A stretch of 64,000 nucleotides of DNA from Caballeronia sp. NK8 (GTDB lineage: Bacteria > Pseudomonadota > Gammaproteobacteria > Burkholderiales > Burkholderiaceae). The notes beneath the pieces are model-generated. The model was given only the letters and a program-made list of their open reading frames with translations. It made no database searches and was not told the origin of the DNA. Within the stretch, counting starts at the first letter, position 1. Each line of letters starts with the position of its first letter. The stretch spans positions 310,001 to 374,000 of the forward strand of contig NZ_AP024324.1 of NCBI RefSeq assembly GCF_018408855.1, written 5' to 3'. Shown piece after piece: positions 27,760 to 36,269 of this stretch. The translations under genes and the position numbers were made by a program.

Positions 27760-27786
27760 CGCAGCATTCATCGGAGAACATCGATC

Positions 27787-29196
27787 ATGTCCGCTGTCGC
27801 CGCCCGCCTCGAACGGCTGCCGCTATCCGGCTTTCATCGCAAGCTGCTGATCATCGGCGGACTCGGCTATATGTTCGATGGCCTCGATTCGTCGTCGCTC
27901 GCGTTCCTGCTTCCGGTCGTCAGCAAGCTGTGGAGCCTGACGAGCGCACAGACCGGACTCGTCGCGAGCAGCACGTATATCGGCTATTTCTTCGGCGCGT
28001 TCCTGTCGGGCGTGCTCGCGGACATCATCGGCCGGCGCCGCATCATGATGAGCGCGCTCGCGATCTATTGCGTCGCGTCGCTCGCGAGCGCCACTGCCAA
28101 CGACTGGCATACGTTCTTCGTGTTGCGCATCGTTGCGGGCTTCGGTTCGGGCGCCGAGACCGTCGTGATTGCGCCGTTTCTCGCCGAATTCGTGCCGCGC
28201 CGCTATCGCGGCATGTTCTGCGGTGCATTGGTGGGCTTCATGTCGTTCGGTTATCTGAGTTCGTCGATCCTCGGCTATACCGTTGTGCGCAATTTTCCGG
28301 ACGGCTGGCGCTATCTGGCGGTCATCACCGCCCTGCCCGTCGTGATGCTGCTGTGGTGGCGGCGCACGCTGCCCGAATCGCCGCGCTGGATGGAAAGCCA
28401 GGGCCGCGTCGCCGAGGCAGGCAGCATCGTCGACGACATCGAGGCCTGGTATGCGCAACGCGGCATCGCACTCGCTCCGTTATCGGCTGTGGGCACGATT
28501 CCGTCCGCGATCAGGAGCAGCGGCAGCGCCTGGCACAACGTGAAGACGCTTTGGTCGAAGCGCCTCGCGGGCACGACGGCCGTGAGCTGGCTGATGTGGT
28601 TCGCCGTGGCCTTCGCGTACTACTCGTTCTTCTCGTGGATTCCGAGCCTGCTCGTCAAGGAAGGGCTCACGATCACCAAAAGCTTCGGCTTCTCGATCGC
28701 CATCTACGGCGCGCAAATTCCGGGCTATTTCTCGGCGGCGTGGCTCAACGAGAAGATCGGACGCAAGGGCGTGGTGGCCTCGTACATGACGCTCGGCGGC
28801 ATCGCGGCGATCATGCTGTCGCTGTCGCATACCGGCACGCAGATCATGGCGGCGGGCATCTGCCTGTCGTTCTTCATGAACGGCGCGTTCGCCGGCGTCT
28901 ATGCGTACACGCCGGAAATTTTCCCGACCGCGGTCCGCACGACAGGCACGGGATCGTCGTCCTCGTTCGGGCGCATCGGCTCGGTGAGCGCGCCGATTCT
29001 CGTCGGCATCGTGTATCCGTCGTTCGGCTTCTTCGGGGTGTTCGCGATGACGACCGCCGTGCTGCTCGCGGGCGCGTGCGTCGTGTTCTTCCTCGGCATC
29101 GAGACGCGCAATCGCTCGCTCGAAGACATCGAAATCAACGGCGCGATCGACGGCGATGCACGCGAGCACCTCGCCTCCACGAACCTCGGCGGCTGA
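27787..29196 (+). CDS. MFS transporter, sugar/aromatic-acid type
   Basis: 469 residues with 12 predicted helices. The helix-1 region GYMFDGLDSSSLAFLLP carries the family Asp, GVLADIIGRRRIMM is the loop 2-3 motif, and LPESPRWMESQGR follows helix 6, as in sugar-porter and NiaP-like members. It starts 27 bases after the gamma-glutamyltransferase and is followed after 23 bases by the GAF gene. It probably imports the substrate of this operon. Confidence 0.9.
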   Translation: MSAVAARLERLPLSGFHRKLLIIGGLGYMFDGLDSSSLAFLLPVVSKLWSLTSAQTGLVASSTYIGYFFGAFLSGVLADIIGRRRIMMSALAIYCVASLASATANDWHTFFVLRIVAGFGSGAETVVIAPFLAEFVPRRYRGMFCGALVGFMSFGYLSSSILGYTVVRNFPDGWRYLAVITALPVVMLLWWRRTLPESPRWMESQGRVAEAGSIVDDIEAWYAQRGIALAPLSAVGTIPSAIRSSGSAWHNVKTLWSKRLAGTTAVSWLMWFAVAFAYYSFFSWIPSLLVKEGLTITKSFGFSIAIYGAQIPGYFSAAWLNEKIGRKGVVASYMTLGGIAAIMLSLSHTGTQIMAAGICLSFFMNGAFAGVYAYTPEIFPTAVRTTGTGSSSSFGRIGSVSAPILVGIVYPSFGFFGVFAMTTAVLLAGACVVFFLGIETRNRSLEDIEINGAIDGDAREHLASTNLGG

Positions 29197-29219
29197 GCGC
29201 CTTCACGGATAACGACATC

Positions 29220-29762
29220 ATGCGGGACACGGAAGCAAACACGACGCGCCCATTGCAACTGAACGACCTTCAACGGCTCGCCCGCGCGATGCGCGAGCCC
29301 GCCCAGCCGGCAACGCTCTTCGACGCGGTCGCGGCAGTCGCCGCCGAGACGATCGGCTTCCGGCTTTTCACCATCATGGCTTACGATGCGCGCAATCACG
29401 AGGTCGAGCGCATCTTCACCAACATGCCCGACATCTATCCGGCCGGGGGCCGCAAGACGAAGCGCGACACCGCGTGGGCGACGCAAATCCTCCGTGATTT
29501 GCGCCCCTTTCGCGGCGAGACCGCGCACGACATCCGCCGCGCGTTCGACGATCACATGACGATGGCGAACATGGGCCTGGGCTCGATCCTCAACATCCCG
29601 ATCGCCTATGACGGCGAATGCATCGGCACGATGAATCTCACGCACGTCGAGCACTGGTACAGGCGCGAGCACGAGGACACGGGCGTGCTGCTCGGCTCGT
29701 TTCTCGCGCCCGCGCTGGTCTCCCGCATGCCGCTGTACGCCGACGAGACGCCGCGCTCATGA
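29220..29762 (+). CDS. GAF domain protein
   Basis: 180 residues. A GAF domain covers about residues 25-170, with ETIGFRLFTIMAYDAR and the strand/helix GSILNIPIAYDGECIGTMNL near residues 125-145. No kinase, HTH or cyclase domain is attached. It may bind a small ligand or act as an enzyme or sensor for its operon. ATG 29220 lies 23 bases after the first MFS gene, and the stop overlaps the second MFS start by four bases. Confidence 0.82.
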   Translation: MRDTEANTTRPLQLNDLQRLARAMREPAQPATLFDAVAAVAAETIGFRLFTIMAYDARNHEVERIFTNMPDIYPAGGRKTKRDTAWATQILRDLRPFRGETAHDIRRAFDDHMTMANMGLGSILNIPIAYDGECIGTMNLTHVEHWYRREHEDTGVLLGSFLAPALVSRMPLYADETPRS

Positions 29763-31072
29763 ATCGCGCCTCTCCTGAAACCGGGCGCTGGCTGATGGTG
29801 TTCGCGCTCGGCTATCTCGCGCTGCTCGTCGACGGCGCCGACGTCATGATGTACGGCCTCACGCTCACGCGCATCAAAAGCGAATTCGGCCTCACCAATG
29901 TCGAGGCCGGAGCGCTGGGCAGCCTGACGCTCGTCGGGATGGCGGTAGGCGGCATCCTCGGCGGCTGGGCGAGCGATGCCCTCGGGCGCGTGCGAGTGGT
30001 CGTGTGGGCGCTCGCGCTCTTCTCCCTCGGCGCGGGCCTGCTCGGGCTCACGCACACCTTCGCGCAGTTCGCCCTCGTGCGCTTCATCAGCTCGCTCGGG
30101 ATCGGCTGCATGGTCCTCGTGAGCACGCTCGTCGCCGAATATGTACCGACCGAGCGGCGCTCGCTGATTCTCGGCATTTTGCAGACGGGGGTGTCGGCGG
30201 GCTACATCGTCGTGATCTCGCTCGCCAACTGGATCCTGCCGCTCTACGGCTGGCGCATGCTCTTTTACGTCGCGACGATTCCGGTCGTGCTGGCGCTGGC
30301 GATTCACTGGTTCGTGCCCGAACCGCCCGGCTGGCGCGCCAGCGTGGCGATGCGGCAAGGCGCGCCGCGCGTGCGCCGCACATGGCGCGAGAATCGCTAT
30401 TACCTGATCTTCTCGGATCGGGAGGCACGCAAGATGTTCATCCTGTGGGCGCTCGCATCCGTGTTCGCGCTGTCGGGCTTCTACGGGCTGAACAACTGGC
30501 TGCCGACCTACCTGGAGAAAGAACTGCACGTGCGCTTCGGCTCGATGGCGGGCTATATGATCGGCACGTATGTCGTCGCGTTCGTGGGCAAGATCGTCGC
30601 GGGCTGGGTCGGCGACCTGTGGAGCCGGCGCGGCGTATATGTGCTCGGCTGCATCGGCGCGGCGCTGTTCCTGCCGGTCATCGTGTTTCTTCACACGCGC
30701 GAGAACATCGTCTGGCTGATGCTGTTCTTCGGGTTTCTCTACGGCGTGCCGCTCGGAACGATGGGCGCGTTCATGTCCGAGAGCTTCGCTACACGCATTC
30801 GCGGCACGGCGGTCGGCGGTTCATATAACGTGGGCCGCTTCTGCTCGGGTGCGGCGCCGGTCGTGATCGGCTATATCGCCACGCAATTTACGTTCGGTGT
30901 GAGCTTTCTGCTGGTCGGCGCAGTGTTCTTTCTAAGCGGCATCTGCGCGTTCTTCATTCCCGACCGCCTTTATGACACGAGCGCACCGGAACCGGGTGGT
31001 CCCGGCCCAGCGACTCCTGCGCGCGACGCGAATGCCGATCAGGGCGCAGCGCAAGCGCTGACCCCGCGGTGA
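29759..31072 (+). CDS. MFS transporter, AAHS-like
   Basis: 437 residues. GYLALLVDGADVMMYGLTL and GGWASDALGRVRVVV match aromatic-acid:H+ symporters, where the helix-1 Asp and the DxxGR loop are functionally important. It is coupled to the GAF gene by ATGA and is the last gene of the GntR-divergent unit. The tail after helix 12 is Pro/Ala-rich and disordered. Having two carriers of different subfamilies in one operon suggests uptake of two related compounds, or import plus export. Confidence 0.9.
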   Translation: MNRASPETGRWLMVFALGYLALLVDGADVMMYGLTLTRIKSEFGLTNVEAGALGSLTLVGMAVGGILGGWASDALGRVRVVVWALALFSLGAGLLGLTHTFAQFALVRFISSLGIGCMVLVSTLVAEYVPTERRSLILGILQTGVSAGYIVVISLANWILPLYGWRMLFYVATIPVVLALAIHWFVPEPPGWRASVAMRQGAPRVRRTWRENRYYLIFSDREARKMFILWALASVFALSGFYGLNNWLPTYLEKELHVRFGSMAGYMIGTYVVAFVGKIVAGWVGDLWSRRGVYVLGCIGAALFLPVIVFLHTRENIVWLMLFFGFLYGVPLGTMGAFMSESFATRIRGTAVGGSYNVGRFCSGAAPVVIGYIATQFTFGVSFLLVGAVFFLSGICAFFIPDRLYDTSAPEPGGPGPATPARDANADQGAAQALTPR

Positions 31073-31119
31073 TGTCCGCGTTTCGGGCACAAGATCGGCG
31101 TACGACTGGGCGAAACGCT

Positions 31120-31827
31120 TCAAACTATTGACGGATCGACGTAAGCCGAATTCTCTGCTGAGAGTGTGCCCTTGATAGCGCGCGTGCCAGCGTCAGCGAG
31201 GACCTCGCTCCCACCTGCATCGACGACATCATAGGTCTGGCGAGCCACGTCCCTCGGGTCGGTCTTGGGCAAATCGACGTCTTTGGCGAGATCAGTATCC
31301 AGAAAGCCGACGTGAAGCCCCACGACTTGCACGTTCTGTCCTCTGAGCAACTCGCGAATGTTATTCGTGTAACTCCATGCGGCCGCCTTCGTGGCCGAGT
31401 AAGGCGAAAGGACTGGAACGACCTTCCAGGTCGCATCTGAAAGCACGTTCACGATGGCGCCCTTGCTTGAGACCAACGAATCATGGAAGGCATTCGTCAC
31501 GCGGATCATGCCGTAGTAGTTTGTTTCGAAGAACCGGCGGGCCTGCTCGACTTCGCGCTCAGTGAAGTGTTCCTGCGTCAGTTCGGCAATACCCGCGTTG
31601 TTCACGAGAAGCGTGACATCCGGCGCAGCCTTCGCCGCTGCTGCAATCGAATCCACGTCGTTTACATCGAGCTTGATCGGGATAATGCCCGGCTCCTTGA
31701 AGTTGCCGGGGTTACGCATTCCGGCGTACACCTTCGCGGCGCCACGTTCCACAGCCTCACGAGCGAAGGCCAAACCGAGACCACGGCTTGCGCCCGTGAC
31801 GAATACAACCGAACCCTTGACATTCAT
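31120..31827 (-). CDS. SDR-family oxidoreductase
   Basis: 235 residues. It shows TGASRGLG near residue 11, NNAG near 80 and the active site SDATWKVVPVLSPYSATKAA near 140. ATG 31827 follows GGAG; a frame running on to 31899 has no family similarity. It stands alone and convergent to the MFS gene before it. A perfect palindrome lies about 200 bases upstream. The substrate is unknown. Confidence 0.88.
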   Translation of the reverse strand: MNVKGSVVFVTGASRGLGLAFAREAVERGAAKVYAGMRNPGNFKEPGIIPIKLDVNDVDSIAAAAKAAPDVTLLVNNAGIAELTQEHFTEREVEQARRFFETNYYGMIRVTNAFHDSLVSSKGAIVNVLSDATWKVVPVLSPYSATKAAAWSYTNNIRELLRGQNVQVVGLHVGFLDTDLAKDVDLPKTDPRDVARQTYDVVDAGGSEVLADAGTRAIKGTLSAENSAYVDPSIV

Positions 31828-32253
31828 GATGAAACTCCAGAGTAAATAAGCCGCAACTACGATTCTTGCGTGAGATGCCTTTCCAACTGATGGCGGCATT
31901 CACAACGCTCGCTGGTGGACGGTCTCGAGAGACATAGTCCGAACCGACGCAATCCAAAACCACACTCCGTCTGCTGCGGAAGACTGCTGTTACTCCAGCG
32001 AGAAATGACCACCAGATAGTAGTGTGCATATGCACACATGACAAGCTCAAATCCGGGAATTTGATTGCGACGGCGGCAAGAATCTGTTGCTCTGCGTGAG
32101 ACCAATTCAGAGCGCGTGAAAGACATAAGCGCGAGCAATTGCTCGCTCGCAGGCGCAATCGTCCCGTCTCGCCTGGCACGACACGACGTTTGGTCAGTCT
32201 TCGGAAACGGTCATTCGAGACGAGAACCCGGACGTTCCACTCAGGAAGTATGC
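31828..32253. other. intergenic region, 426 bases
   Basis: No convincing gene. Reverse-strand frames of 93 and 140 codons exist but show no domain or normal composition for this genome. The one notable element is the palindrome at 32022-32037. Codons and base use suggest former coding sequence or foreign DNA, but I cannot identify it. Confidence 0.45.
32022..32037. promoter_or_regulatory. 16-base perfect palindrome, possible operator
   Basis: GTGTGCATATGCACAC is fully self-complementary and embedded in TAG..ATG context, resembling MarR- or TetR-type sites. It lies about 200 bases upstream of the SDR start. No regulator gene is adjacent, so its binding protein is unknown. Confidence 0.4.
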
Positions 32254-33471
32254 TCAGAGGGCCGTCAGACGGCGATCCGGAGCATCCTCGAGATTCGCGC
32301 GGGTCGTTGCGGCGCGCGCGATCTCGAGCCGGTTGCCACCGCGCGATTTTGCGCCGTAGAGCGCGCGATCCGCGGCTGCGAGCACTTTTGCCAGCGTGTC
32401 TTCCTCGGCCCCCAAGCGCGCCATGCCGATGCTCACCGTCGCCGCGATCTCCACCCCGCGCGCCGTGCGCGTGACCGTCTGCGAGAATCGACGAACCACG
32501 GCTTCGGCCAGGTCTTTCGCCCGGGCGCTTTCGTGCCCCGGCAGCAGCGCGGCAAACTCCTCACCACCGATGCGCGCCAGGATCGCATCGCGTCCGAGCA
32601 CGCTGCGGAGAACCGTGGCGAACGACTTCAGCACTTCATCGCCGGCTTCGTGCCCGAAGCGGTCATTGATCGCCTTGAAGTGGTCGAGGTCGAGCGCGAG
32701 ACAGGACACGGGTGCAAAGGCGTTGCTCTCGCGGATTGCGCTCGCGCCTTCTTCGAAGAACCATCGGCGGTTGCCCAGACCTGTGAGGTAATCGGTCTGC
32801 GATTCGCGTCGCAGATCGGCGTGGGCTTCGTCGCGCGCGAGGCGCAGGAGCGTCATGGGCAGAATGACCGAATAGAGCACCCCTTCGTACATCGTCACCT
32901 GGCCGACTATCGCCAGCAAGTGCGGTCCGAACGATGCCGCCAGCCACGGCAGAACGGTGGCCCTGAACGCGTAGAAGAGCGCGTGACCGCCCGTGATGGC
33001 CACGGCGATGTTGCGCGACTGCTTCCATTTCGAATCGCGGTTGCTGAGGAGTTCGCGCGCGGTCAGACCGCACACCACGGAGATGGGGATGGCGCTGAGA
33101 TACGCCCACATGACCGCTTCGCCGCGCTCGCCCGCGATGGCCCAGGCGAGCGCGAGTATCGACACGATGCAGAGAGAGATCCGGCCGTAGCGGCGTCCGT
33201 TCAGGAGTGCGACGCCGTGCAGGTTCAGCAGATACCCGCCGACGATGATGAGGTTCGCCAGCGCGGAGCCCACGACGCCGGGAAGGCCAGGAACGTTATG
33301 CCGAATCGCGGCGGTGGCGCAGCCGAACGCGAGCGTGGCGTAACCTGCTGCGAGCACGCCAAGTTCGCGCCTGCGCCGTGGATACGACCGACGCTCCCAG
33401 AGCGTCAGGGCGCTGCTGGCGAGAAGCGTTCCGATTGCTAACAGGTAAAGGGTGATGAGGTCGACACGCAT
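32254..33471 (-). CDS. membrane-anchored diguanylate cyclase (GGDEF)
   Basis: 405 residues. The first 210 hold about six hydrophobic helices, then a short linker and a GGDEF domain (about 225-390) with DYLTGLGNRR at 227-236 and the catalytic loop GGEEF at 302-306. It should make c-di-GMP from two GTP. The inhibitory I-site RxxD is not in its usual place: the residues before the loop read GRDAILARI, shifted by one. The sensor half matches no named domain I recognise. It is alone on its strand. Confidence 0.92.
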   Translation of the reverse strand: MRVDLITLYLLAIGTLLASSALTLWERRSYPRRRRELGVLAAGYATLAFGCATAAIRHNVPGLPGVVGSALANLIIVGGYLLNLHGVALLNGRRYGRISLCIVSILALAWAIAGERGEAVMWAYLSAIPISVVCGLTARELLSNRDSKWKQSRNIAVAITGGHALFYAFRATVLPWLAASFGPHLLAIVGQVTMYEGVLYSVILPMTLLRLARDEAHADLRRESQTDYLTGLGNRRWFFEEGASAIRESNAFAPVSCLALDLDHFKAINDRFGHEAGDEVLKSFATVLRSVLGRDAILARIGGEEFAALLPGHESARAKDLAEAVVRRFSQTVTRTARGVEIAATVSIGMARLGAEEDTLAKVLAAADRALYGAKSRGGNRLEIARAATTRANLEDAPDRRLTAL

Positions 33472-33594
33472 GCGCTCGCTGAGCTTTCTCCCAGCCGAAG
33501 ACGATCTGACATGACTCGTTTACGGCAGAAAAAACAGAAAATTGAGGAGAGCATGTCTGATTTGGGCTGACGCGTTCAACTCGATTTTGCAGGC

Positions 33595-34242
33595 TCAGGT
33601 TCGGATATTTTTCTCGCAATCATCCCAGTAGCGCAGCGGGTCGTGATGGTCTGGATAACGTGAATCAAGCCATGCTGCGAGCTTGGTCCAATCCGGATGG
33701 TTGGTACCCGTGCGCGCCGACCAGATGGAAGACCGCTCGAGAATTCGACCGTTCCCGCGATCGCGAACAAGCACGCTTCCCAACCCGTTCGAGCTGTTTG
33801 TCTGGGACTCGATCAGATAACGTGGCAGGATCCTGAGCTCGGCGTTCCTGGCCCAACCGAATAGCGCCCGGACCACGCCGGATGGGTCTCGCAACTCGCA
33901 GGGGCCACTTCCTGGGCGAATCATCGTCCAGCCTTCCGGAAACTCGGCGACAACCTCGTCTTTGCCCTCCCTCACCCACTTCACGTGCAAAGCCCGCGCA
34001 ATGGCTTCGCGCATGCGAGACACCGAGTCATAGCCGCTAGGCAACTCAATTGCCACCGGGAGCGTGATCAGGTTGTCCTTCCAGAGCGTGGATTCGTCTT
34101 CGACGCGCTTGACGACGTCGGACGCGTCCGGCCCGAAAGGATTCTCGGGACGCTTCGACGCCCTCGCGGTTGCTCCCGCTGGCAGGCCCTCGAAGAGGCG
34201 CTCAGCGTCTTGACGTGTCAGTTTCGGCTTTGCTTTGTTCAT
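33595..34242 (-). CDS. hypothetical soluble protein
   Basis: 215 residues, no signal peptide and no membrane helix. The N-terminal 45 residues are charged and probably disordered. The rest is rich in Trp, Arg and Asp (VAEFPEGWTMIRPGSG, YLIESQTNSSNGLGSVLV, WLDSRYPDHHDPLRYW) and looks globular. I recognise no domain. It follows the Hfq paralogue by 83 bases on the same strand. It lies in an accessory stretch with a toxin-antitoxin pair, so recent acquisition is possible. Confidence 0.6.
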   Translation of the reverse strand: MNKAKPKLTRQDAERLFEGLPAGATARASKRPENPFGPDASDVVKRVEDESTLWKDNLITLPVAIELPSGYDSVSRMREAIARALHVKWVREGKDEVVAEFPEGWTMIRPGSGPCELRDPSGVVRALFGWARNAELRILPRYLIESQTNSSNGLGSVLVRDRGNGRILERSSIWSARTGTNHPDWTKLAAWLDSRYPDHHDPLRYWDDCEKNIRT

Positions 34243-34325
34243 GGTCTCTTTGGCTCCTTGGCTGACAGCGAACGCGGCGTTGAGCCTTCCGCCACCACTG
34301 GACCCCTGGAAACGTCGTGAGCGGC

Positions 34326-34601
34326 CTATTTTGCGTGAGAACGATTTGTGAACTCGCGCGATCCGCCCGCACGGCTGTTTGACCGCACGGCCGGACCCGT
34401 ATCTTCGCCGATGGTCGAAATCGAGTGCTTGAAGATCATCTGGGATCCCGTGGTCGAATTGAGATAGAGCATGTACGTATCGAATGATTGAATGTGCCCA
34501 ACCAGTCGGATTCCGTTGACCAGATATATCGCCACGCGCTTTCGTTCCTTTCTCAACGCGTTGAGAAAGTCGCCTTGTACACCGGGTTGGTTCTGCGCCA
34601 T
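34326..34601 (-). CDS. Hfq-like RNA chaperone, divergent paralogue
   Basis: 91 residues with a clear Sm fold: FLNALRKERKRVAIYLVNGI, SFDTYMLYL and FKHSISTI. Against E. coli Hfq the proximal-face Gln8, Asp40, Lys56 and His57 and the rim Arg-Lys are kept. On the distal, poly(A)-binding face Lys31 is Arg and Gln33 is Val; Phe42 and Tyr55 are Tyr and Phe. The C-terminal tail is short and polar. The housekeeping hfq normally lies beside hflX and miaA; this copy instead follows a toxin-antitoxin pair by 71 bases, so it is an accessory second Hfq. ATG 34601 marks the family N-terminus. Confidence 0.88.
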   Translation of the reverse strand: MAQNQPGVQGDFLNALRKERKRVAIYLVNGIRLVGHIQSFDTYMLYLNSTTGSQMIFKHSISTIGEDTGPAVRSNSRAGGSREFTNRSHAK

Positions 34602-34672
34602 ATCAGTTTTGCCTTTGAGATTTGATGAGTTCGAGTCATCCGATCGTGTCCGATCTGCAAGCCACGGATGCT

Positions 34673-35023
34673 TCAGACAGCATCGAGGCCGTACTTGGCC
34701 TCTTGTTCGTAGCGGATCGAATGCAGGATCACGCGCGTGTCGGAACACGCGTACAGGATGAGATAGGCGGAGAGAACAGACTCCCGAAATTCAAACAACT
34801 GAGCCTGTGCAGCCAACTGCTCAACTTGCTGCAGCCATGCCTGCGATGCGGCTGAAGTCACTGAATAGAAATTTGCTCGACGACCAATCTTGGGATACTG
34901 CTCCAGACGCGCAATAAGCTCAACTATTTCGCCTTCAAGATCGTCGGAACGTCGTGCGGCCGTGCACGCTTCGATGGCATCGAGGGACTCACTGAACGAG
35001 TCAGCGACGTCAACGATGATCAT
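34673..35023 (-). CDS. RelE/ParE-family toxin
   Basis: 116 residues. The fold pattern is RelE/ParE-like: VDVADSFSESLDAIEAC at the start, LEQYPKIGRRANFY in the middle, and the last strand RVILHSIRYEQEAKYG, where family members carry catalytic or gyrase-contact residues. Its ATG overlaps the antitoxin stop by four bases. RelE members cut ribosome-bound mRNA and ParE members poison gyrase; the sequence does not decide between them. Confidence 0.82.
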   Translation of the reverse strand: MIIVDVADSFSESLDAIEACTAARRSDDLEGEIVELIARLEQYPKIGRRANFYSVTSAASQAWLQQVEQLAAQAQLFEFRESVLSAYLILYACSDTRVILHSIRYEQEAKYGLDAV

Positions 35024-35340
35024 GTCTGGCCCTTGCTGCGGCGTTCCTCGGCACGCTCTTGCAACGCGCGCCTGAAATCTTCGGCAGACGATGTGCGCCC
35101 GGCGAGCACGTCGTGCATCCCGCGTTCCGCGTCCGAGAGCATCAACAAGCGGCCCCGCTCGTGGCGCTCGAGCTCATGATAATAGTCAAGCTTCCTCGCG
35201 TCGACGATCGCAACGAAAGCGGAACCGTTTTTCGTCAAGACCTTCTCAGCGCCGGCGACGACGTCATCGGCCAACTCGGTCAGACGCGCCCGAGCCTCAC
35301 TGATGGGGACCACGTCCTGCGTGCGGATTGCCATTTTCAT
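35020..35340 (-). CDS. Phd/YefM-type antitoxin
   Basis: About 106 residues starting at ATG 35340, or 104 from 35334. The N-terminal Phd/YefM DNA-binding part is VVPISEARARLTELADDVV, followed by LTKNGSAFVAIVDARKLDYY. The C-terminal half is charged and should wrap the toxin. The gene is first in the antitoxin-toxin operon, and a perfect palindrome lies eight bases upstream, as expected for autorepression. It ends inside the toxin start codon. Confidence 0.85.
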   Translation of the reverse strand: MKMAIRTQDVVPISEARARLTELADDVVAGAEKVLTKNGSAFVAIVDARKLDYYHELERHERGRLLMLSDAERGMHDVLAGRTSSAEDFRRALQERAEERRSKGQT

Positions 35341-35347
35341 GTATCCA

Positions 35348-35363
35348 TTAACGAATTCGTTAA
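35348..35363. promoter_or_regulatory. toxin-antitoxin operator
   Basis: TTAACGAATTCGTTAA is a perfect 16-base palindrome eight bases before the antitoxin start. Phd/YefM antitoxins bind such sites over their own promoter. Confidence 0.72.
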
Positions 35364-35508
35364 GGTAACACACGCCGCGCGGTCGTGTCTGTCAAGCACG
35401 TTTCCCGTGAAACCAAAAAAAGTGCGACCGTCATAATTTTCGGTGCAAGTGTCTATCTACAAATAGATAAGAAACGACGGGAGGCCTTTGTCGTCGACAT
35501 GCCAATGC

Positions 35509-36105
35509 CTAACGCTTGACCAGCCCCAGTACGTAAGTGCACGCCTCATCGGTCGAATTGACGAACGTGCATTGCACAGGCGGCCCGAGTTGCAGGCAAT
35601 CGCCCGCATTGAGCGTATGCGTGACCTCACCCTCCTCGAACAGCAGCGTGCCCGATGTCACCCAGATCTGCTGATGCTGGAAGGTGAACGCGGATGGCGG
35701 ATAGGACACTCTCGTGTGCGCGGGCAGATTGACCTCGACCAATTCGAGCACCGAACCATTCAGCGGCGACAGCACGCGCCGTGTATATCCCGTCTCCGGA
35801 TCTTTCCAGACAGGCTGCGCATCCGCGCGGCTGATTCGCAATCCCGCCTGCTCGGCAAGAGCCAGCAAGGTCGATAGTTGCAGTCCGAACGCGCCGGACA
35901 GACGGCCGAGCAAGGTCGCGGTCGGGCTAGCCTCGCCGCGCTCGATCTTGCTGATCATGGCTTTCGATACGCCAGAACGCTCCGCAAGCTCGGAAAGCGA
36001 CCAGTTTCGCCGTTCGCGCTCGATCTTGATGCGCGTGGCAATGGCGTCGGTCGGGTCATTCGTCACTCGGAGCCTCGTCGTCGGTTGGATATCGGAGCGA
36101 CGCAT
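35509..36105 (-). CDS. XRE-cupin transcriptional regulator
   Basis: 198 residues. A lambda-type HTH spans about 22-80 (IKIERERRNWSLSELAERSG, then VSKAMISKIERGEASPTATL), and a C-terminal cupin covers about 110-195 (VEVNLPAHTRVSYPP, GTLLFEEGEVTHTLNAGDCL). The cupin should bind a small ligand. It is divergent from the monooxygenase gene with 164 bases between, and so is the likely local regulator of the 36270-44604 cluster. PuuR-like members of this class control amine and amino-acid catabolism, which suits a nitrogen-compound pathway. Confidence 0.9.
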   Translation of the reverse strand: MRRSDIQPTTRLRVTNDPTDAIATRIKIERERRNWSLSELAERSGVSKAMISKIERGEASPTATLLGRLSGAFGLQLSTLLALAEQAGLRISRADAQPVWKDPETGYTRRVLSPLNGSVLELVEVNLPAHTRVSYPPSAFTFQHQQIWVTSGTLLFEEGEVTHTLNAGDCLQLGPPVQCTFVNSTDEACTYVLGLVKR

Positions 36106-36269
36106 TATAAGCGGCGGCCAGGTTCGGCCCGCGGCGCAGGTCCGTCGCAGACTTCCAACGCCGAGCGTAAACCCTGAGGCAAATTCTTATTTATCGTAGC
36201 CGTTCGTCCACTATAGTAAACGCATCAAGTTCAGGCGTCGCCGGGCGCCATCGAATAAAGGACACGACT

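Noticed and set aside
31757..32179. reverse-strand frames of 93 and 140 codons
   Set aside because: No domain, no ribosome binding site and atypical composition; one runs into the SDR start.
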